Source of the DNA: Deinococcus marmoris
Lineage (GTDB): Bacteria; Deinococcota; Deinococci; Deinococcales; Deinococcaceae
Assembly (NCBI RefSeq): GCF_001949125.1
Contig: NZ_MSTI01000091.1
Location: 87,012-151,011 of the forward strand
Direction of reading: 5' to 3'
DNA: 64,000 bases
Under the pieces are notes generated by a model. That model saw nothing but the letters and a program-made list of their open reading frames with translations. It was not told the origin of the DNA and did not search any database. This document shows, piece by piece, positions 17,581 to 26,757 of this stretch. The first letter of the stretch is position 1; every line of letters begins with the position of its first letter. Made by a program: the position numbers and the translations under genes.

Positions 17581-17759
17581 TCGCTTTCCTGCTCTCCGTC
17601 CTCAAGAAGGATTTTAACCTCTCTGCCACGGGCCACGAAGACAAGACGACAGCCCGGCCTGAGCTGCATTTCTTCCCTCACCACTTTCGGGACGGTGACA
17701 CGGCCACGGGTGGACATAGTGCCAGAAAAAACACGTTCGGGCGGCCTGTCGTCAGTCAT
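17577..17759 (-). CDS. AbrB/MazE/SpoVT-type DNA-binding domain protein
   Basis: A 60-residue protein made almost entirely of one swapped-hairpin domain: GTMSTRGRVTVPKVVREEMQL followed by RPGCRLVFVARGREVKILLED. This domain occurs in antitoxins (MazE, VapB) and transition-state regulators. Here the co-translated partner is a CbrC-like protein rather than a PIN or MazF toxin. It could regulate its own two-gene unit. AGGA lies about 11 nt before the ATG. Confidence 0.75.
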   Translation of the reverse strand: MTDDRPPERVFSGTMSTRGRVTVPKVVREEMQLRPGCRLVFVARGREVKILLEDGEQESE

Positions 17760-17771
17760 TCTCTGTTCATC

Positions 17772-19034
17772 CTACTTGGACGCCGAGAACACGCTCTCGC
17801 GTCCGCGTGCCGCCTCACCCTGACGGCGCATTTCCTCCTTCGCCACGGTGCCGATGTGGACGATGTCGGGGCCATCGGCCAGGCGCAGGGTGCGGGCCTG
17901 GGCGTACATCATGGCCAGCGGGGTGTCCTGGCTGACGCCCGCGCCGCCGAAGACCTGAATGGCCCGGTCGATGACGGCCAGCGCCATATTGGGCGCAACC
18001 ACCTTGATGGCGGCGATCTGCCCGCGCGCTTCCTTGTTGCCCACGGTGTCCATCATGTGTGCGGCGTTCATGGTCAGCAGGCGGGCCTGATCGATTTCCA
18101 TGCGGCTTAGCGCGATCAGCTCCCGCACATGCTGGTGCGCCGAGAGCGGTTTGCCGAAGGCCACGCGGCTGGACGCCCGTGCCACCATCAGTTCCAGCGC
18201 GCGCTCGGCCTGCCCGATCAGGCGCATGCAGTGGTGAATGCGGCCCGGCCCCAGGCGGCCCTGCGCGATTTCAAAGCCCCGGCCCTCGCCCAGCAGCATC
18301 GCGGAAACAGGCACGCGCACGTCCTTGAAGGTCATCTGCGCGTGGCCGTGCGGCGCGTCGTCGTAGCCAAACACGGTCAGCATGCGCTCCCTAGTCACGC
18401 CGGGCGCGTCCATCGGCACCAGGATCATGCTCTGCTGGAGGTGACGCTCGGCATTGGGGTCCGTCTTGCCCATGAAGATGCTGACGGCGCAACGGGGATC
18501 GCCCGCGCCACTCGTCCACCACTTCTCGCCGTTGATCACATAGTCTTCGCCATCGCGGGTGATGCTGGATTCGATGTTGGTGGCGTCGCTGCTTGCCACA
18601 TCCGGCTCGGTCATCGAAAAGGCGCTGCGAATCTCGCCGTTCAGCAGGGGAATCAGCCACTGCTCCTGCTGTTCGGGGGTGCCGTAGCGGGCCAGCACTT
18701 CCATGTTGCCGGTGTCGGGCGCGGCGCAGTTGAAGACTTCCGGTGCCCACCACACGCGGCCCATGACCTCGCACAGCGGGGCGTATTCCAGGTTGCTCAG
18801 GCCAGGGCCAAAGGTGCCGTCCGGGTCGCTGGCCGTCGGCAGGAACAGGTTCCACAGCCCCGCCTCACGCGCCTTGGGCTTCAGCTCGTCGATCAGCGGC
18901 AGGTGTTCCCAGCGGTTGCCGTCGTTCACCTGACGGGCGGCCTCGGCATCGTTGGGGTAGATGTGTTCGTCCATGAAGGCCAGCAGGCGCTGGCGCAGGT
19001 CACGGGAGCGGTCAGTCACGTCAAATACGGTCAT
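17772..19034 (-). CDS. Acyl-CoA dehydrogenase, ACAD10/11-like
   Basis: A 420-residue flavoprotein. [31 protein letters not shown] and the C-terminal [28 protein letters not shown] are characteristic of the ACAD10/11 branch, which acts with APH-like kinases on 4-hydroxy fatty acids. Its start overlaps the stop of the small upstream protein as ATGA. In the same operon are MaoC, two SDRs and an APH-like kinase, which makes breakdown of hydroxylated or unusual acyl-CoAs the best inference. Confidence 0.9.
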   Translation of the reverse strand: MTVFDVTDRSRDLRQRLLAFMDEHIYPNDAEAARQVNDGNRWEHLPLIDELKPKAREAGLWNLFLPTASDPDGTFGPGLSNLEYAPLCEVMGRVWWAPEVFNCAAPDTGNMEVLARYGTPEQQEQWLIPLLNGEIRSAFSMTEPDVASSDATNIESSITRDGEDYVINGEKWWTSGAGDPRCAVSIFMGKTDPNAERHLQQSMILVPMDAPGVTRERMLTVFGYDDAPHGHAQMTFKDVRVPVSAMLLGEGRGFEIAQGRLGPGRIHHCMRLIGQAERALELMVARASSRVAFGKPLSAHQHVRELIALSRMEIDQARLLTMNAAHMMDTVGNKEARGQIAAIKVVAPNMALAVIDRAIQVFGGAGVSQDTPLAMMYAQARTLRLADGPDIVHIGTVAKEEMRRQGEAARGRESVFSASK

Positions 19035-19390
19035 TGGGGTTCCTCCTGAATGTTGAGTGGGCGAAAACTGGCGTGGTTGCCTTCTATCCCGATCAGGGCC
19101 TGACGGTGAACACCGCCGCCCTCACGCCGAATCAGCAGATTCAGGGCCAGGATGCGGTCCAGCACGGCCTCGGCCTGCTGCATCAGTTCGGGCGAATCGT
19201 CTTCGGCCAGTCGGTCTGTGGCGGCAGCGTCCTCGTCAAATAAGGCGCGGTACGGTTCAAAGGTGGGCGTCGGCTCAAAGTTGCAGTGAAAGGCGAACAT
19301 CTCCATCTCACGCAGCGGCATCCGGGCCAGCACTTCCCCATCTCTCTCCAGCAGGTAGACGGTGCTTTCCGGCTGGAGAGGCTGGGTCAC
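19031..19390 (-). CDS. Small protein of unknown function in the acyl-CoA operon
   Basis: I do not recognise this 119-residue protein. It starts at GTG (19390), overlapping the MaoC stop as GTGA, and ends overlapping the dehydrogenase start as ATGA, so it is translationally coupled on both sides. The sequence is acidic in the middle ([28 protein letters not shown]), predicted mostly helical after a short beta-like start ([24 protein letters not shown]). No membrane segment or Cys motif is present. The frame stays open upstream, but there it is only the shadow of MaoC. It may be an accessory subunit. Confidence 0.72.
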   Translation of the reverse strand: MTQPLQPESTVYLLERDGEVLARMPLREMEMFAFHCNFEPTPTFEPYRALFDEDAAATDRLAEDDSPELMQQAEAVLDRILALNLLIRREGGGVHRQALIGIEGNHASFRPLNIQEEPQ

Positions 19391-19836
19391 AGATAGACCC
19401 GGAACACACTTTCCGCCGTCGCGGCTGGCCTCTGCTCCCCCTCGATCTCGATGGTGTTCAGCACCGTGATCTGCATGTATCCCGCACCCTGCTCTGCACT
19501 TTGCAACATGGCGCGGTTGCGCAGACGGCTGTTCACTTTTACTGGCGAGACGAAACGCACGCGGTTCAGGCCGTAATTGACGGTCATTTGCGCGCCTTCG
19601 ATCTGCACCGAGCCGCCGTGGTTCATGAATTCCCCGGCCAGCAAAGAGAGGGTCAGGAAACCGTGCGCGATGGTGATGCCGAACGGCCCGGCGGCAGCTT
19701 TCTCCGGGTCCACATGGATGAACTGGTGGTCCCCGGTGGCGTCGGCAAAGGCGTCGATGCGCGCCTGATCCACCAGGATCCATTCCGAGAGCGCCACTTC
19801 CTTTCCGACGTGTGAGGCCAGCTCGCCGGGCTTCAT
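19387..19836 (-). CDS. MaoC-like (R)-enoyl-CoA hydratase/dehydratase
   Basis: A 149-residue single-hotdog enzyme. The hydratase motif is clear: DATGDHQFIHVDPEKAAAGPFGITIAHGFLTLSLL, with the catalytic Asp and His. Such enzymes hydrate trans-2-enoyl-CoA in an R-specific manner. It overlaps the upstream SDR stop (ATGA) and the downstream small gene (GTGA). Confidence 0.92.
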   Translation of the reverse strand: MKPGELASHVGKEVALSEWILVDQARIDAFADATGDHQFIHVDPEKAAAGPFGITIAHGFLTLSLLAGEFMNHGGSVQIEGAQMTVNYGLNRVRFVSPVKVNSRLRNRAMLQSAEQGAGYMQITVLNTIEIEGEQRPAATAESVFRVYL

Positions 19837-20609
19837 ACGACGGTGGCTCCGCCGTCCACGGCGATGTTCTGTCCGGTCATGAAGCCGCTGGCGGCGCTGG
19901 ACAGCAACAGGGCCAGACCCTTGAGGTCTTCGCCTCCCCCCAGCCGGTGCATCGGGGTGGATTCCAGAATGGCCTGCTCACCGTAGGCCAGCGTGCCTTT
20001 GGTCATCTTGGTAGGAAAGTAGCCGGGGCAGATGCTGTTGACGGTGATGCCCTTGTCGGCCATCTCGGCGGCCAGCGCGCGGGTGAAGTTGACCAGAGCG
20101 CCCTTGGACGTGTTGTAGGCCAGGGTGGCAGCCATGCGCGGATCGTTGCCCTGCAACCCCGCGACGCTGGCGACATTCACGATGCGCCCGCCGCCCGCTG
20201 GCAACATGCAGCGGTTCAGCACGCTCTGGGTGATCAAAAAGGTGCCGTTGACGTTGACGTTCATGACCTTCAGCCATGCGTCCAGCGGGTGTTCGGCAGT
20301 GGGCGCGCCCCAGGTGGCCCCGGCGTTGTTCACCAGAATATCGATGCTGCCCACTTCAGAAACGATCTTTTCCACGGTGGAATCGATGCTCTCGAAGTTG
20401 CCCAGATCGTTGGCGTAGACGTGCGCCTTGATGCCCAGGCCTTCCAGATGGGTTTTTGCCTCGTCCAGCTCGTTCTGTTTGCGGGCGGTCAGGACCACGG
20501 TTGCGCCGTACTCGCCCAGCGCCTCGGCAATTTGCAGGCCCAGGCCGCGCGAGCCTCCGGTGATCAGGGCGGTCTTGCCACTCAGGTCGAACAACGTTTT
20601 CAGGGCCAC
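19833..20609 (-). CDS. Short-chain dehydrogenase/reductase, first gene of the acyl-CoA operon
   Basis: A 258-residue classical SDR: TALITGGSRGLGLQIAEAL (NAD(P) site), NNAGATWGAP, the Ser in IVNVASVAG and the catalytic YNTSKGALVNF. It is similar to FabG-like 3-oxoacyl reductases and beta-hydroxyacyl dehydrogenases. The start is GTG at 20609 with GGAGG 6 nt upstream, and a good sigma70-like promoter precedes it. It overlaps MaoC, its likely partner in 3-hydroxyacyl-CoA metabolism. Confidence 0.9.
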   Translation of the reverse strand: MALKTLFDLSGKTALITGGSRGLGLQIAEALGEYGATVVLTARKQNELDEAKTHLEGLGIKAHVYANDLGNFESIDSTVEKIVSEVGSIDILVNNAGATWGAPTAEHPLDAWLKVMNVNVNGTFLITQSVLNRCMLPAGGGRIVNVASVAGLQGNDPRMAATLAYNTSKGALVNFTRALAAEMADKGITVNSICPGYFPTKMTKGTLAYGEQAILESTPMHRLGGGEDLKGLALLLSSAASGFMTGQNIAVDGGATVV

Positions 20610-20668
20610 TTTCTACCTCCGGGAATGGGGGGGGATCAGGACAGATTGCATGGACAGCGGACGCCCCC

Positions 20669-20698
20669 AGCATAGGCCAGAGTTTACGTGTGCGTCAA
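20669..20698 (-). promoter_or_regulatory. Sigma70-like promoter of the acyl-CoA operon
   Basis: On the minus strand TTGACG (20693-20698) and TATGCT (20669-20674) are 18 nt apart. Predicted transcription begins about 50 nt before the GTG at 20609. Confidence 0.55.
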
Positions 20699-21006
20699 TT
20701 CTGGACGCGCGCGGACATTACATATCTCGGTATGCAGACGGCGTGCATAACTGCTGGTAAAGAATAAATCATCACAAAACATTTTAGTGGATGTGAGGTA
20801 ATTCATACCGATTTCAGCGACCTTTTTCAGATGAGACCCCTGTAAGAGTTCTGTGTAGGCGGCGTGCATATCGTTTCGGGCAATGGGCGAAATCTAAGGC
20901 TGGAACCGCATACGTTCCTCAGCGTTCAGACCACCCACCCCAGACCCGTTCACGGGCAAACCCACCCAGCAGCGCCGCACTGCGGCCCACAAAGGAAGGT
21001 CACCAC
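20699..21006. other. Intergenic region between the acyl-CoA and chemosensory operons
   Basis: About 300 bp of lower-GC, non-coding sequence. CGGCGTGCATA occurs twice as a direct repeat (near 20739 and 20861), each in AT-rich surroundings. A 61-codon minus-strand ORF here has no coding character. The promoter of the chemosensory operon must lie here, but I cannot point to a clear -35/-10 pair. AAGGAAGG lies shortly before the ATG at 21007. Confidence 0.4.
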
Positions 21007-21366
21007 ATGGCAAAAATCCTGATCGTCGACGACTCCCCCTCCGATATCCGCTTCATGACCGAGGCCCTCAAGGGCACCGCGCACGACTGCGTCACCCTGA
21101 CCGACTCCAAGGGGGTCGAGGCCGCCGTCGAATCCGAGCGCCCACAACTGGCGCTGCTGGACGTGGTAATGCCCGAACGCAACGGCTACGAGACGCTGCG
21201 CGCCCTGAAGAAACTGCCCGCCGCCGAGGGCATGAAGGTGGTCTTCGTGAGCAGCAAGGGTGCAGAGACGGACGTCAAGTGGGGCATGCGGCAGGGCGCA
21301 GTCGATTACCTGATCAAGCCGTACACCCCCGAACAGCTCCTGAGCCTGATCGCCCGGCACGTCTGA
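21007..21366 (+). CDS. Single-domain response regulator (PilH/CheY-like)
   Basis: A 119-residue receiver domain. AKILIVDDSPSD supplies the acidic pocket, Asp52 in ALLDVVMPERNG is the phosphorylation site, VVFVSSKG holds the conserved Ser/Thr position and YLIKPY the conserved Lys. The form DDSPSD...MPERNGYETLR is closest to PilH-type regulators of type IV pilus systems. It is the first gene of the seven-gene chemosensory operon. Confidence 0.92.
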   Translation: MAKILIVDDSPSDIRFMTEALKGTAHDCVTLTDSKGVEAAVESERPQLALLDVVMPERNGYETLRALKKLPAAEGMKVVFVSSKGAETDVKWGMRQGAVDYLIKPYTPEQLLSLIARHV

Positions 21367-21371
21367 GCGCT

Positions 21372-21890
21372 GTGAATCCCAGCCCGGTCAATTCCAGTCC
21401 AGTAGCTTCCAGCGCCCCAAGTTCATACCCGGCGTCTGAAACCTACCTGCTGTTCCGCAGCGGCGCACGCCTGCTGGCGCTGCCCACCCGGCAGACGCGG
21501 CAGGTCATCCCGCTGGGCCAGCTCTCGCCGCTTCCGGCCAGTGGCGGCAGCCTGCTGGGTCTGATGGGCGCGCAGGGACGGGCCGTACCGGTGGTCAACC
21601 TGCCCACCCTGCTGGGCCACCTGCTGGGCGGCATGGCCGAGGCAGCCCCACAGCCGGACGGCACCCGCCTGGGCCTGCTGTGCGAACACGCGGGCGAGAG
21701 CCTGCTGCTGCCCATCGACGAGGTCATCGGCAACGTGAGCGCCGAGCTGGCTGCCACCCAATCTCTGGCTGCCCAATCGCCTGCTAGCCAGACACTGCTG
21801 CAAAGCGCCCAACTGGGAGACCACCTCGCGGCGCTGCTGAGCCTGAACGCATTGACCGCTGCCATCGCCGGACGCCTCCAGACCGCCTGA
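21372..21890 (+). CDS. CheW/PilI-like coupling protein
   Basis: A 172-residue protein with a CheW-like fold: YLLFRSGARLLALPTRQTRQVIPLGQLSPLP, then LLGLMGAQGRAVPVVNLPTLLG, and a final regulatory-loop segment. It would bridge the PilJ-like receptors and the hybrid kinase. The start is uncertain: I use GTG at 21372, 6 bp after the previous stop, because upstream residues are shadow sequence. The first 20 or so residues (NPSPVNSSPVASSAPSSYP) are a low-complexity Ser/Pro leader. Confidence 0.8.
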   Translation: MNPSPVNSSPVASSAPSSYPASETYLLFRSGARLLALPTRQTRQVIPLGQLSPLPASGGSLLGLMGAQGRAVPVVNLPTLLGHLLGGMAEAAPQPDGTRLGLLCEHAGESLLLPIDEVIGNVSAELAATQSLAAQSPASQTLLQSAQLGDHLAALLSLNALTAAIAGRLQTA

Positions 21891-21976
21891 GACCGGCGCT
21901 CTGAAGCGCAGACCGTCCCTGCTCCCGTCTCATTTCCACAGCTCCGCTGGACCCGCCCCTTTCAAGGAGTCACCCG

Positions 21977-24235
21977 ATGTCGCAAAACGCCCGCCTGGAT
22001 CCCAGCCTGATCACCAAGGCACGCCGCATACCCGCCACGATGGAGACCGCCCCCAAGGCTGCCAGCAGCACTCTGCTGGGCCGCATCGGGGTGGGTCAGA
22101 AGCTGGCCATCACGGCAGGCCTGTTCGCGCTGCCGATCACGGTCCTGCTGTACCTGACCGTCAGCGGCCACCAGCGGGACCTGCACTCCATCGAACGCAA
22201 GCTGGCCGGAAGCAGCCTGATTGATCCGTATGTTCAGGTTCAGGACTCAGTCTCCGAGTATGTGCGTGCCCAGACGCGGGGATACGGCTCGACAGCCAAG
22301 GTGGCCGCCGAGAAGGTCGACCAGACCCTGCTGGCCTTGCAGAACGCCATGTCCGACCAGGGTCTGAGCGCCAGTCTGGCCGCCACCGAACGGCTGACTA
22401 GGGAGTGGAAGGGCTTGCAACAGAGCCGTTCCGATCAGGGGGGCCTGTTCCGCACCATCAGCTACCAGCAGTTCAATCTGGAGCAGATGCTGCCCACCCT
22501 GGACGCCGTGCTGGAAGAATCCACACTGGCCCTCGATCCCAGCGAAGTTTCAAACTATGCCACCCAGACCGCCCTGATCACCCTGCCCAGGGTTCTGGCG
22601 CGGCTGAGCAGTCTGGCGGCCCTGGCCCAGTCCCTGGAACTCGTCAAGAATCAGCCGGCGCTGGTGGATGTGCTGGCGCCGCTGTACCGCAACGAGGCCA
22701 ACCGCGCAGGTGTGGCGCTCGACGACGCGTTCGCTGCGGTCAAGCGCGCCGAGGCGCTGGACGATAGCCTGGTCCAGACCCTGGGGGACACCACTCGCAA
22801 CCTTGAAACCATGCGGCAGATCATCGCCACCGCCGCAAGTGTGGACCTGAGCAAGTCGGTGGAGGGCCGCGCCAACCTGACGGGGCTGGACTCGGCAGTC
22901 GCCCAGGTGTCCAAAGCCGTCAAGAGCGGCAATCAGCAAGTGGAGCGATTGCTGGCCAACCGCGAATCGCTGGAACGCCGCGCCCTGATCCAGGAGCTGC
23001 TGGCCGTGGGCCTGATCACGCTGCTGGCCGGGCTGCTGCTGCTGGCCGTGGCCCGCGCCATCACCGGCCCGCTGCGCCGTCTGGCCGATTCGGCCCGCGC
23101 GCTGGAGCAGGGCGATCTGGGCGTCTCCGTGCCCGTGACCACCCGCGACGAGCTGGGCGTGGTGGGCCAGGCTTTCAACGCAGCAACGGCCAAATTGCGC
23201 GTCAACCAGGAGAAGACCGAAACCGAGCGTCAGGATGCCCAGCGCCTCCAGGCGAACGTCGCGGAGTTTCTGGACGTGACCATGAAAATCGCCGACGGCG
23301 ACCTGACGCAGCGCGGACGTGTCAGCGAAGACGTGCTGGGCAACGTGGTGGACTCGATCAACCTGATGACCGAGGAACTGGCGTCCGTACTGGGTGACGT
23401 TCAGCGCGCCTCTACCTCGGTCACCGGCGGCTCACAGGCCATGCTGGACTCCAGCGAGCAGATCCGGGCAGGCACGCTGATCACCACCGAGGAAACCGGG
23501 CGCGTGACCCAGCAGGCCAACGATATGACGGTGGCCATCCGGCAGATGTCGGCCATCGCGCAGGCGTCCGCCGATTCGGCGCAGCGCGCCCTGAGCGCCT
23601 CACAAACCGGCCAGCAGGCCGTCATCAGTACCTTGCAGGGCATGCAGGCCATCCGTGAATCCTCGCAGGACGTGTCCGTGCGGGTGCAGTCGCTGAGCCA
23701 GCGTTCTAAGCAGATCGAGGAAATCGTGGACTCGATTGGCCACATCGCCTCGCAGGTCAACCTGCTGTCCCTGCACGCCAGCATTGAAGCGGCGGGCGCA
23801 GGCGAGGGCGGAAAACGCTTCGCCGTGGTGGCCGAGGAAATCCGCGAACTGGCCGACCTGTCCACCGTGGCCGCCGCCCGCATGGCCAGCCTGATCGCCG
23901 AGGTGCAGAGCGATGTGCGCGGCGTGGCCCAGAACATGCAGGTCAACAGTGAGCAGGTCGAGCAGGGCTATACGGTGGCCGGACAGGCCGGTGAGGCCCT
24001 GCGCGAGATGGCCGATCTGGCCGGTGTCACGGCGCACTTCGCCAGCAACATCTCGGAAGCCGCGCGCGATCAGTTGCGGGACGTGCAGGGCATGAGCAGC
24101 GCGGTGACCCAGATCGCCGACGTGGCAAGGGCGTCGCAGCGCTCTGCCGAGACGGGCCGTGAGGTGGCCGAGCAGCTCCAGGAACTCGCCCAGCGCCTTA
24201 GCGGCAGCCTGACTCGCTTCCGCCTGCCGGGCTGA
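21977..24235 (+). CDS. Methyl-accepting chemotaxis protein, PilJ-like (first copy)
   Basis: A 752-residue membrane receptor. Membrane segment 1 is near residues 40-62 (AITAGLFALPITVLLYLTV), followed by an extracytoplasmic helical sensor of about 270 residues. Segment 2 is near 335-355 (LLAVGLITLLAGLLLLAVA), with a HAMP domain next (ITGPLRRLADSARALEQGDL) and a second HAMP-like helix pair (FLDVTMKIADGDLTQRGRV). The signalling hairpin tip near residue 595 reads [19 protein letters not shown]. The first 12 residues, [12 protein letters not shown], are identical in the next receptor. AAGGAG lies 8 nt upstream of the ATG. Confidence 0.92.
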   Translation: MSQNARLDPSLITKARRIPATMETAPKAASSTLLGRIGVGQKLAITAGLFALPITVLLYLTVSGHQRDLHSIERKLAGSSLIDPYVQVQDSVSEYVRAQTRGYGSTAKVAAEKVDQTLLALQNAMSDQGLSASLAATERLTREWKGLQQSRSDQGGLFRTISYQQFNLEQMLPTLDAVLEESTLALDPSEVSNYATQTALITLPRVLARLSSLAALAQSLELVKNQPALVDVLAPLYRNEANRAGVALDDAFAAVKRAEALDDSLVQTLGDTTRNLETMRQIIATAASVDLSKSVEGRANLTGLDSAVAQVSKAVKSGNQQVERLLANRESLERRALIQELLAVGLITLLAGLLLLAVARAITGPLRRLADSARALEQGDLGVSVPVTTRDELGVVGQAFNAATAKLRVNQEKTETERQDAQRLQANVAEFLDVTMKIADGDLTQRGRVSEDVLGNVVDSINLMTEELASVLGDVQRASTSVTGGSQAMLDSSEQIRAGTLITTEETGRVTQQANDMTVAIRQMSAIAQASADSAQRALSASQTGQQAVISTLQGMQAIRESSQDVSVRVQSLSQRSKQIEEIVDSIGHIASQVNLLSLHASIEAAGAGEGGKRFAVVAEEIRELADLSTVAAARMASLIAEVQSDVRGVAQNMQVNSEQVEQGYTVAGQAGEALREMADLAGVTAHFASNISEAARDQLRDVQGMSSAVTQIADVARASQRSAETGREVAEQLQELAQRLSGSLTRFRLPG

Positions 24236-24325
24236 TTTCCAGCCCCAACCTCCCCAGTTTCTTCCCAGCCCTGACCACCGCCTTCCAGCCCCGCACATCT
24301 GCGCCAGACCACCAGGAGACCCCAC

Positions 24326-26656
24326 ATGTCACAGAACGCCCGTCTCGACCCCAGCCTGATTGCCCCCGCACCCCGCAGCGGCGCTGCCAAGACCACCCGC
24401 CCCGCCCGCCAGACCAATAAAGTGAAATCTGGACTGCTGGGCCGCATGCCAGTGGGCCTGAAACTGGCCACCGCCGGTCTGCTGCTTGGCCTGCCCTTTG
24501 CGGTGGTATTGGGCATCCAGATCAGCCAGGTCAACACGAGTGCTGTCCAGGCGCGCCAGCAGCTGTCCGGGCAGGAAATGCTGATTCCCCTGACCAGCAT
24601 TCTGCAAAACGCCCAGTTGCTGCGCCTGTCGTCGGTGAACGTGCTCAACGGTGCGGCAGGGGCCAAGGCCACCAACGCCCAGCAGCGCGCGACCATGACG
24701 GCGGCGCTGGATAAACTCGAAGCCCTGATGAACGAGAACGACTATGTGGAACTGGTGGGCGAGATTACCCAGATGCGCGAAACGCTCGGCGCGCTGAACC
24801 GGCAGGTGGACGCGGGCAGCGCCAACGCCGTGGACGTGCAACAGGAATACAGCAAGCTCCTGAACAACGTGATTACCCCCTATTTTGCCGACATTGCCAA
24901 CCAGAGCGGCATGAAACAGACCGACAACCGCGCCGAGGCCGCCCTGGTCGATCTGGTGACCAGCATCATGCCTCAGAACATGCCGACCTCCGGGGCCATC
25001 GCCTCGGGAACCATCCCGCTGCTCAAGCAGGCTGGAAAACCCGGCAGCGAGATCAACCCCACCATCCGAACCGAGGCGCAGCTCCGGTACGACATCGCCA
25101 AGACCGCCAACGACAACATCCTGGCCGGGTATGACCGCGCCCTGAGTGGGCAGAGCACCGTGAACATGGACAGCGCGATGAACGACAGGCTCCAGGCGGC
25201 GCAGGCCCGGCTCAAAGAAAGTTCGGACCGGATTTTTGGGGCCGTCAACAGCAACCTGCTGTTTCCGCAGCGCGTCGGCATGACGCCCGACCAGCTCACG
25301 GCGCTGGTCCCGGCGTTCGCCACCGGCCTGTTTGGCGGCCTGAATGACAGCATCGAGAGCCTGGGAACCATCCTGACGGCCAAGGAAGCCCAGCGCACCG
25401 GCGAGGTCGGCAACCTGATCGCATTGCTGGTCATGGGCGCGCTGCTGATGTTCACGCTGCTGTTCGTGATCGCGCTGTCGATCACCCGCCCGCTGGCCCG
25501 CCTGACCGAAGCGGCCAACCGACTGTCTAAAGGGGAGCTGGACGTGCAGGTGGCGGTCAACACCCGCGATGAGCTGGGCAAACTGGGCACCACCTTCAAC
25601 CTGGCCGCCAGCGAGATGCGCGCCAACGCCGAGCGCGGCGAGAATGAGCGGCTGGAGTCCATCAAGTTGCAGGGCCACATCTCTGAGTTCCTGGACGTGA
25701 CCATGGACATTGCAGAAGGTGACCTGACCCGGCGCGGCACCGTGACCGAGGACGTGCTGGGCAACGTGGTGGACTCGATCAATCTGATGACCGCCGAGCT
25801 GGCGGACGTGCTGGGCGACGTGCAGCGCGCCTCGACCTCGGTGACGGGCGGCTCGCAGGCGCTGCTGCTGTCCACCGATCAGATCGGCCAGGGCACGCAA
25901 CTGACTGCCGCCGAGGCCGCCCGCGTGGCCGTGCAGGTGCAGGCCATGACCGCCGCCATCCGCGAGGTGGCGCAGCAGGCACAGAACTCTGCCGAGACTG
26001 CACGCGCCGCGCTGCTGGCCTCGCAGCAGGGCCAGGAAGCCGTGACCGGCACGCTGGACGGCATGCAGAACATCCGCCGCGAGGTGCAGGGCGTCGCCAA
26101 GCGCATCAAGGGCCTGGGCGACCGCTCGCTGGAAATTCAGGAAATCGTGGACACCATCTCGCAGATCGCCCGGCAGACCAACCTGCTGGCCCTGAACGCC
26201 AGCATCGAGGCGGCGGGCGCGGGGGAAGCGGGCGGACGCTTCAGCATCGTGGCAGACGAGGTGCGTAAGCTGGCCGATACCTCCGGGCAGGCCACGGCGC
26301 GCATCGCCACGCTGATTAAAAACGTGCAGGCCGAGATTCAGGACGTGATCGTGAGCGTGGAAGACGGCACCCGCGAGGTGGAGCAGGGCTACCGCGTCGC
26401 CGGGACCGCCGGCGAACGTCTGCGTGAAATCGGCGCGCTGACCCAGCAGTCCGCCGAGCTGGCCGAGAACATCGCCGCGTCGCAGCGGGCACAGGTGCAG
26501 GGTGTGGAAGACATGGGCAGCGCGGTGGAGCAGATCGCCGCCGTCGCCCGCGACTCGCAGGACTCCGTAACCCAGGGCCGCGCCGCCGCCGAGCAGCTTC
26601 AGACTCTGGCCCAGAACCTCAGCGCCAGCCTGACCCGTTTCCGGCTGCCGTCCTGA
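24326..26656 (+). CDS. Methyl-accepting chemotaxis protein, PilJ-like (second copy)
   Basis: A 776-residue receptor with the same plan as its neighbour. Membrane segment 1 is near residues 46-68, the sensor of about 290 residues has diverged, segment 2 is near 362-386 ([20 protein letters not shown]), followed by HAMP and the signalling domain with tip [19 protein letters not shown]. The cytoplasmic half is very similar to the first copy ([20 protein letters not shown] versus [20 protein letters not shown]), while the periplasmic half is not. This implies tandem duplication followed by sensor divergence. AGGAG lies 7 nt upstream of the ATG. Confidence 0.92.
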   Translation: MSQNARLDPSLIAPAPRSGAAKTTRPARQTNKVKSGLLGRMPVGLKLATAGLLLGLPFAVVLGIQISQVNTSAVQARQQLSGQEMLIPLTSILQNAQLLRLSSVNVLNGAAGAKATNAQQRATMTAALDKLEALMNENDYVELVGEITQMRETLGALNRQVDAGSANAVDVQQEYSKLLNNVITPYFADIANQSGMKQTDNRAEAALVDLVTSIMPQNMPTSGAIASGTIPLLKQAGKPGSEINPTIRTEAQLRYDIAKTANDNILAGYDRALSGQSTVNMDSAMNDRLQAAQARLKESSDRIFGAVNSNLLFPQRVGMTPDQLTALVPAFATGLFGGLNDSIESLGTILTAKEAQRTGEVGNLIALLVMGALLMFTLLFVIALSITRPLARLTEAANRLSKGELDVQVAVNTRDELGKLGTTFNLAASEMRANAERGENERLESIKLQGHISEFLDVTMDIAEGDLTRRGTVTEDVLGNVVDSINLMTAELADVLGDVQRASTSVTGGSQALLLSTDQIGQGTQLTAAEAARVAVQVQAMTAAIREVAQQAQNSAETARAALLASQQGQEAVTGTLDGMQNIRREVQGVAKRIKGLGDRSLEIQEIVDTISQIARQTNLLALNASIEAAGAGEAGGRFSIVADEVRKLADTSGQATARIATLIKNVQAEIQDVIVSVEDGTREVEQGYRVAGTAGERLREIGALTQQSAELAENIAASQRAQVQGVEDMGSAVEQIAAVARDSQDSVTQGRAAAEQLQTLAQNLSASLTRFRLPS

Positions 26657-26757
26657 GTGGTACGGCAACGCCGCGTGGTCTGGTCACACAGCATGATCTG
26701 GCAAGACAGGGAGATCTGAGAATGAAGGGGGGGTTGAGAATGCCGGAGGAGAGCGAG

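Noticed and set aside
20684..20869. 61-codon minus-strand ORF in the gap before the chemosensory operon
   Set aside because: No ribosome site, no motif, and it overlaps the predicted promoter of the acyl-CoA operon.
24329..26668. 779-codon minus-strand ORF opposite the second receptor
   Set aside because: Antisense open frames of this length are common in GC-rich genes; the sequence is His/Gly/Gln-rich with no domain, while the plus strand encodes a clear receptor.
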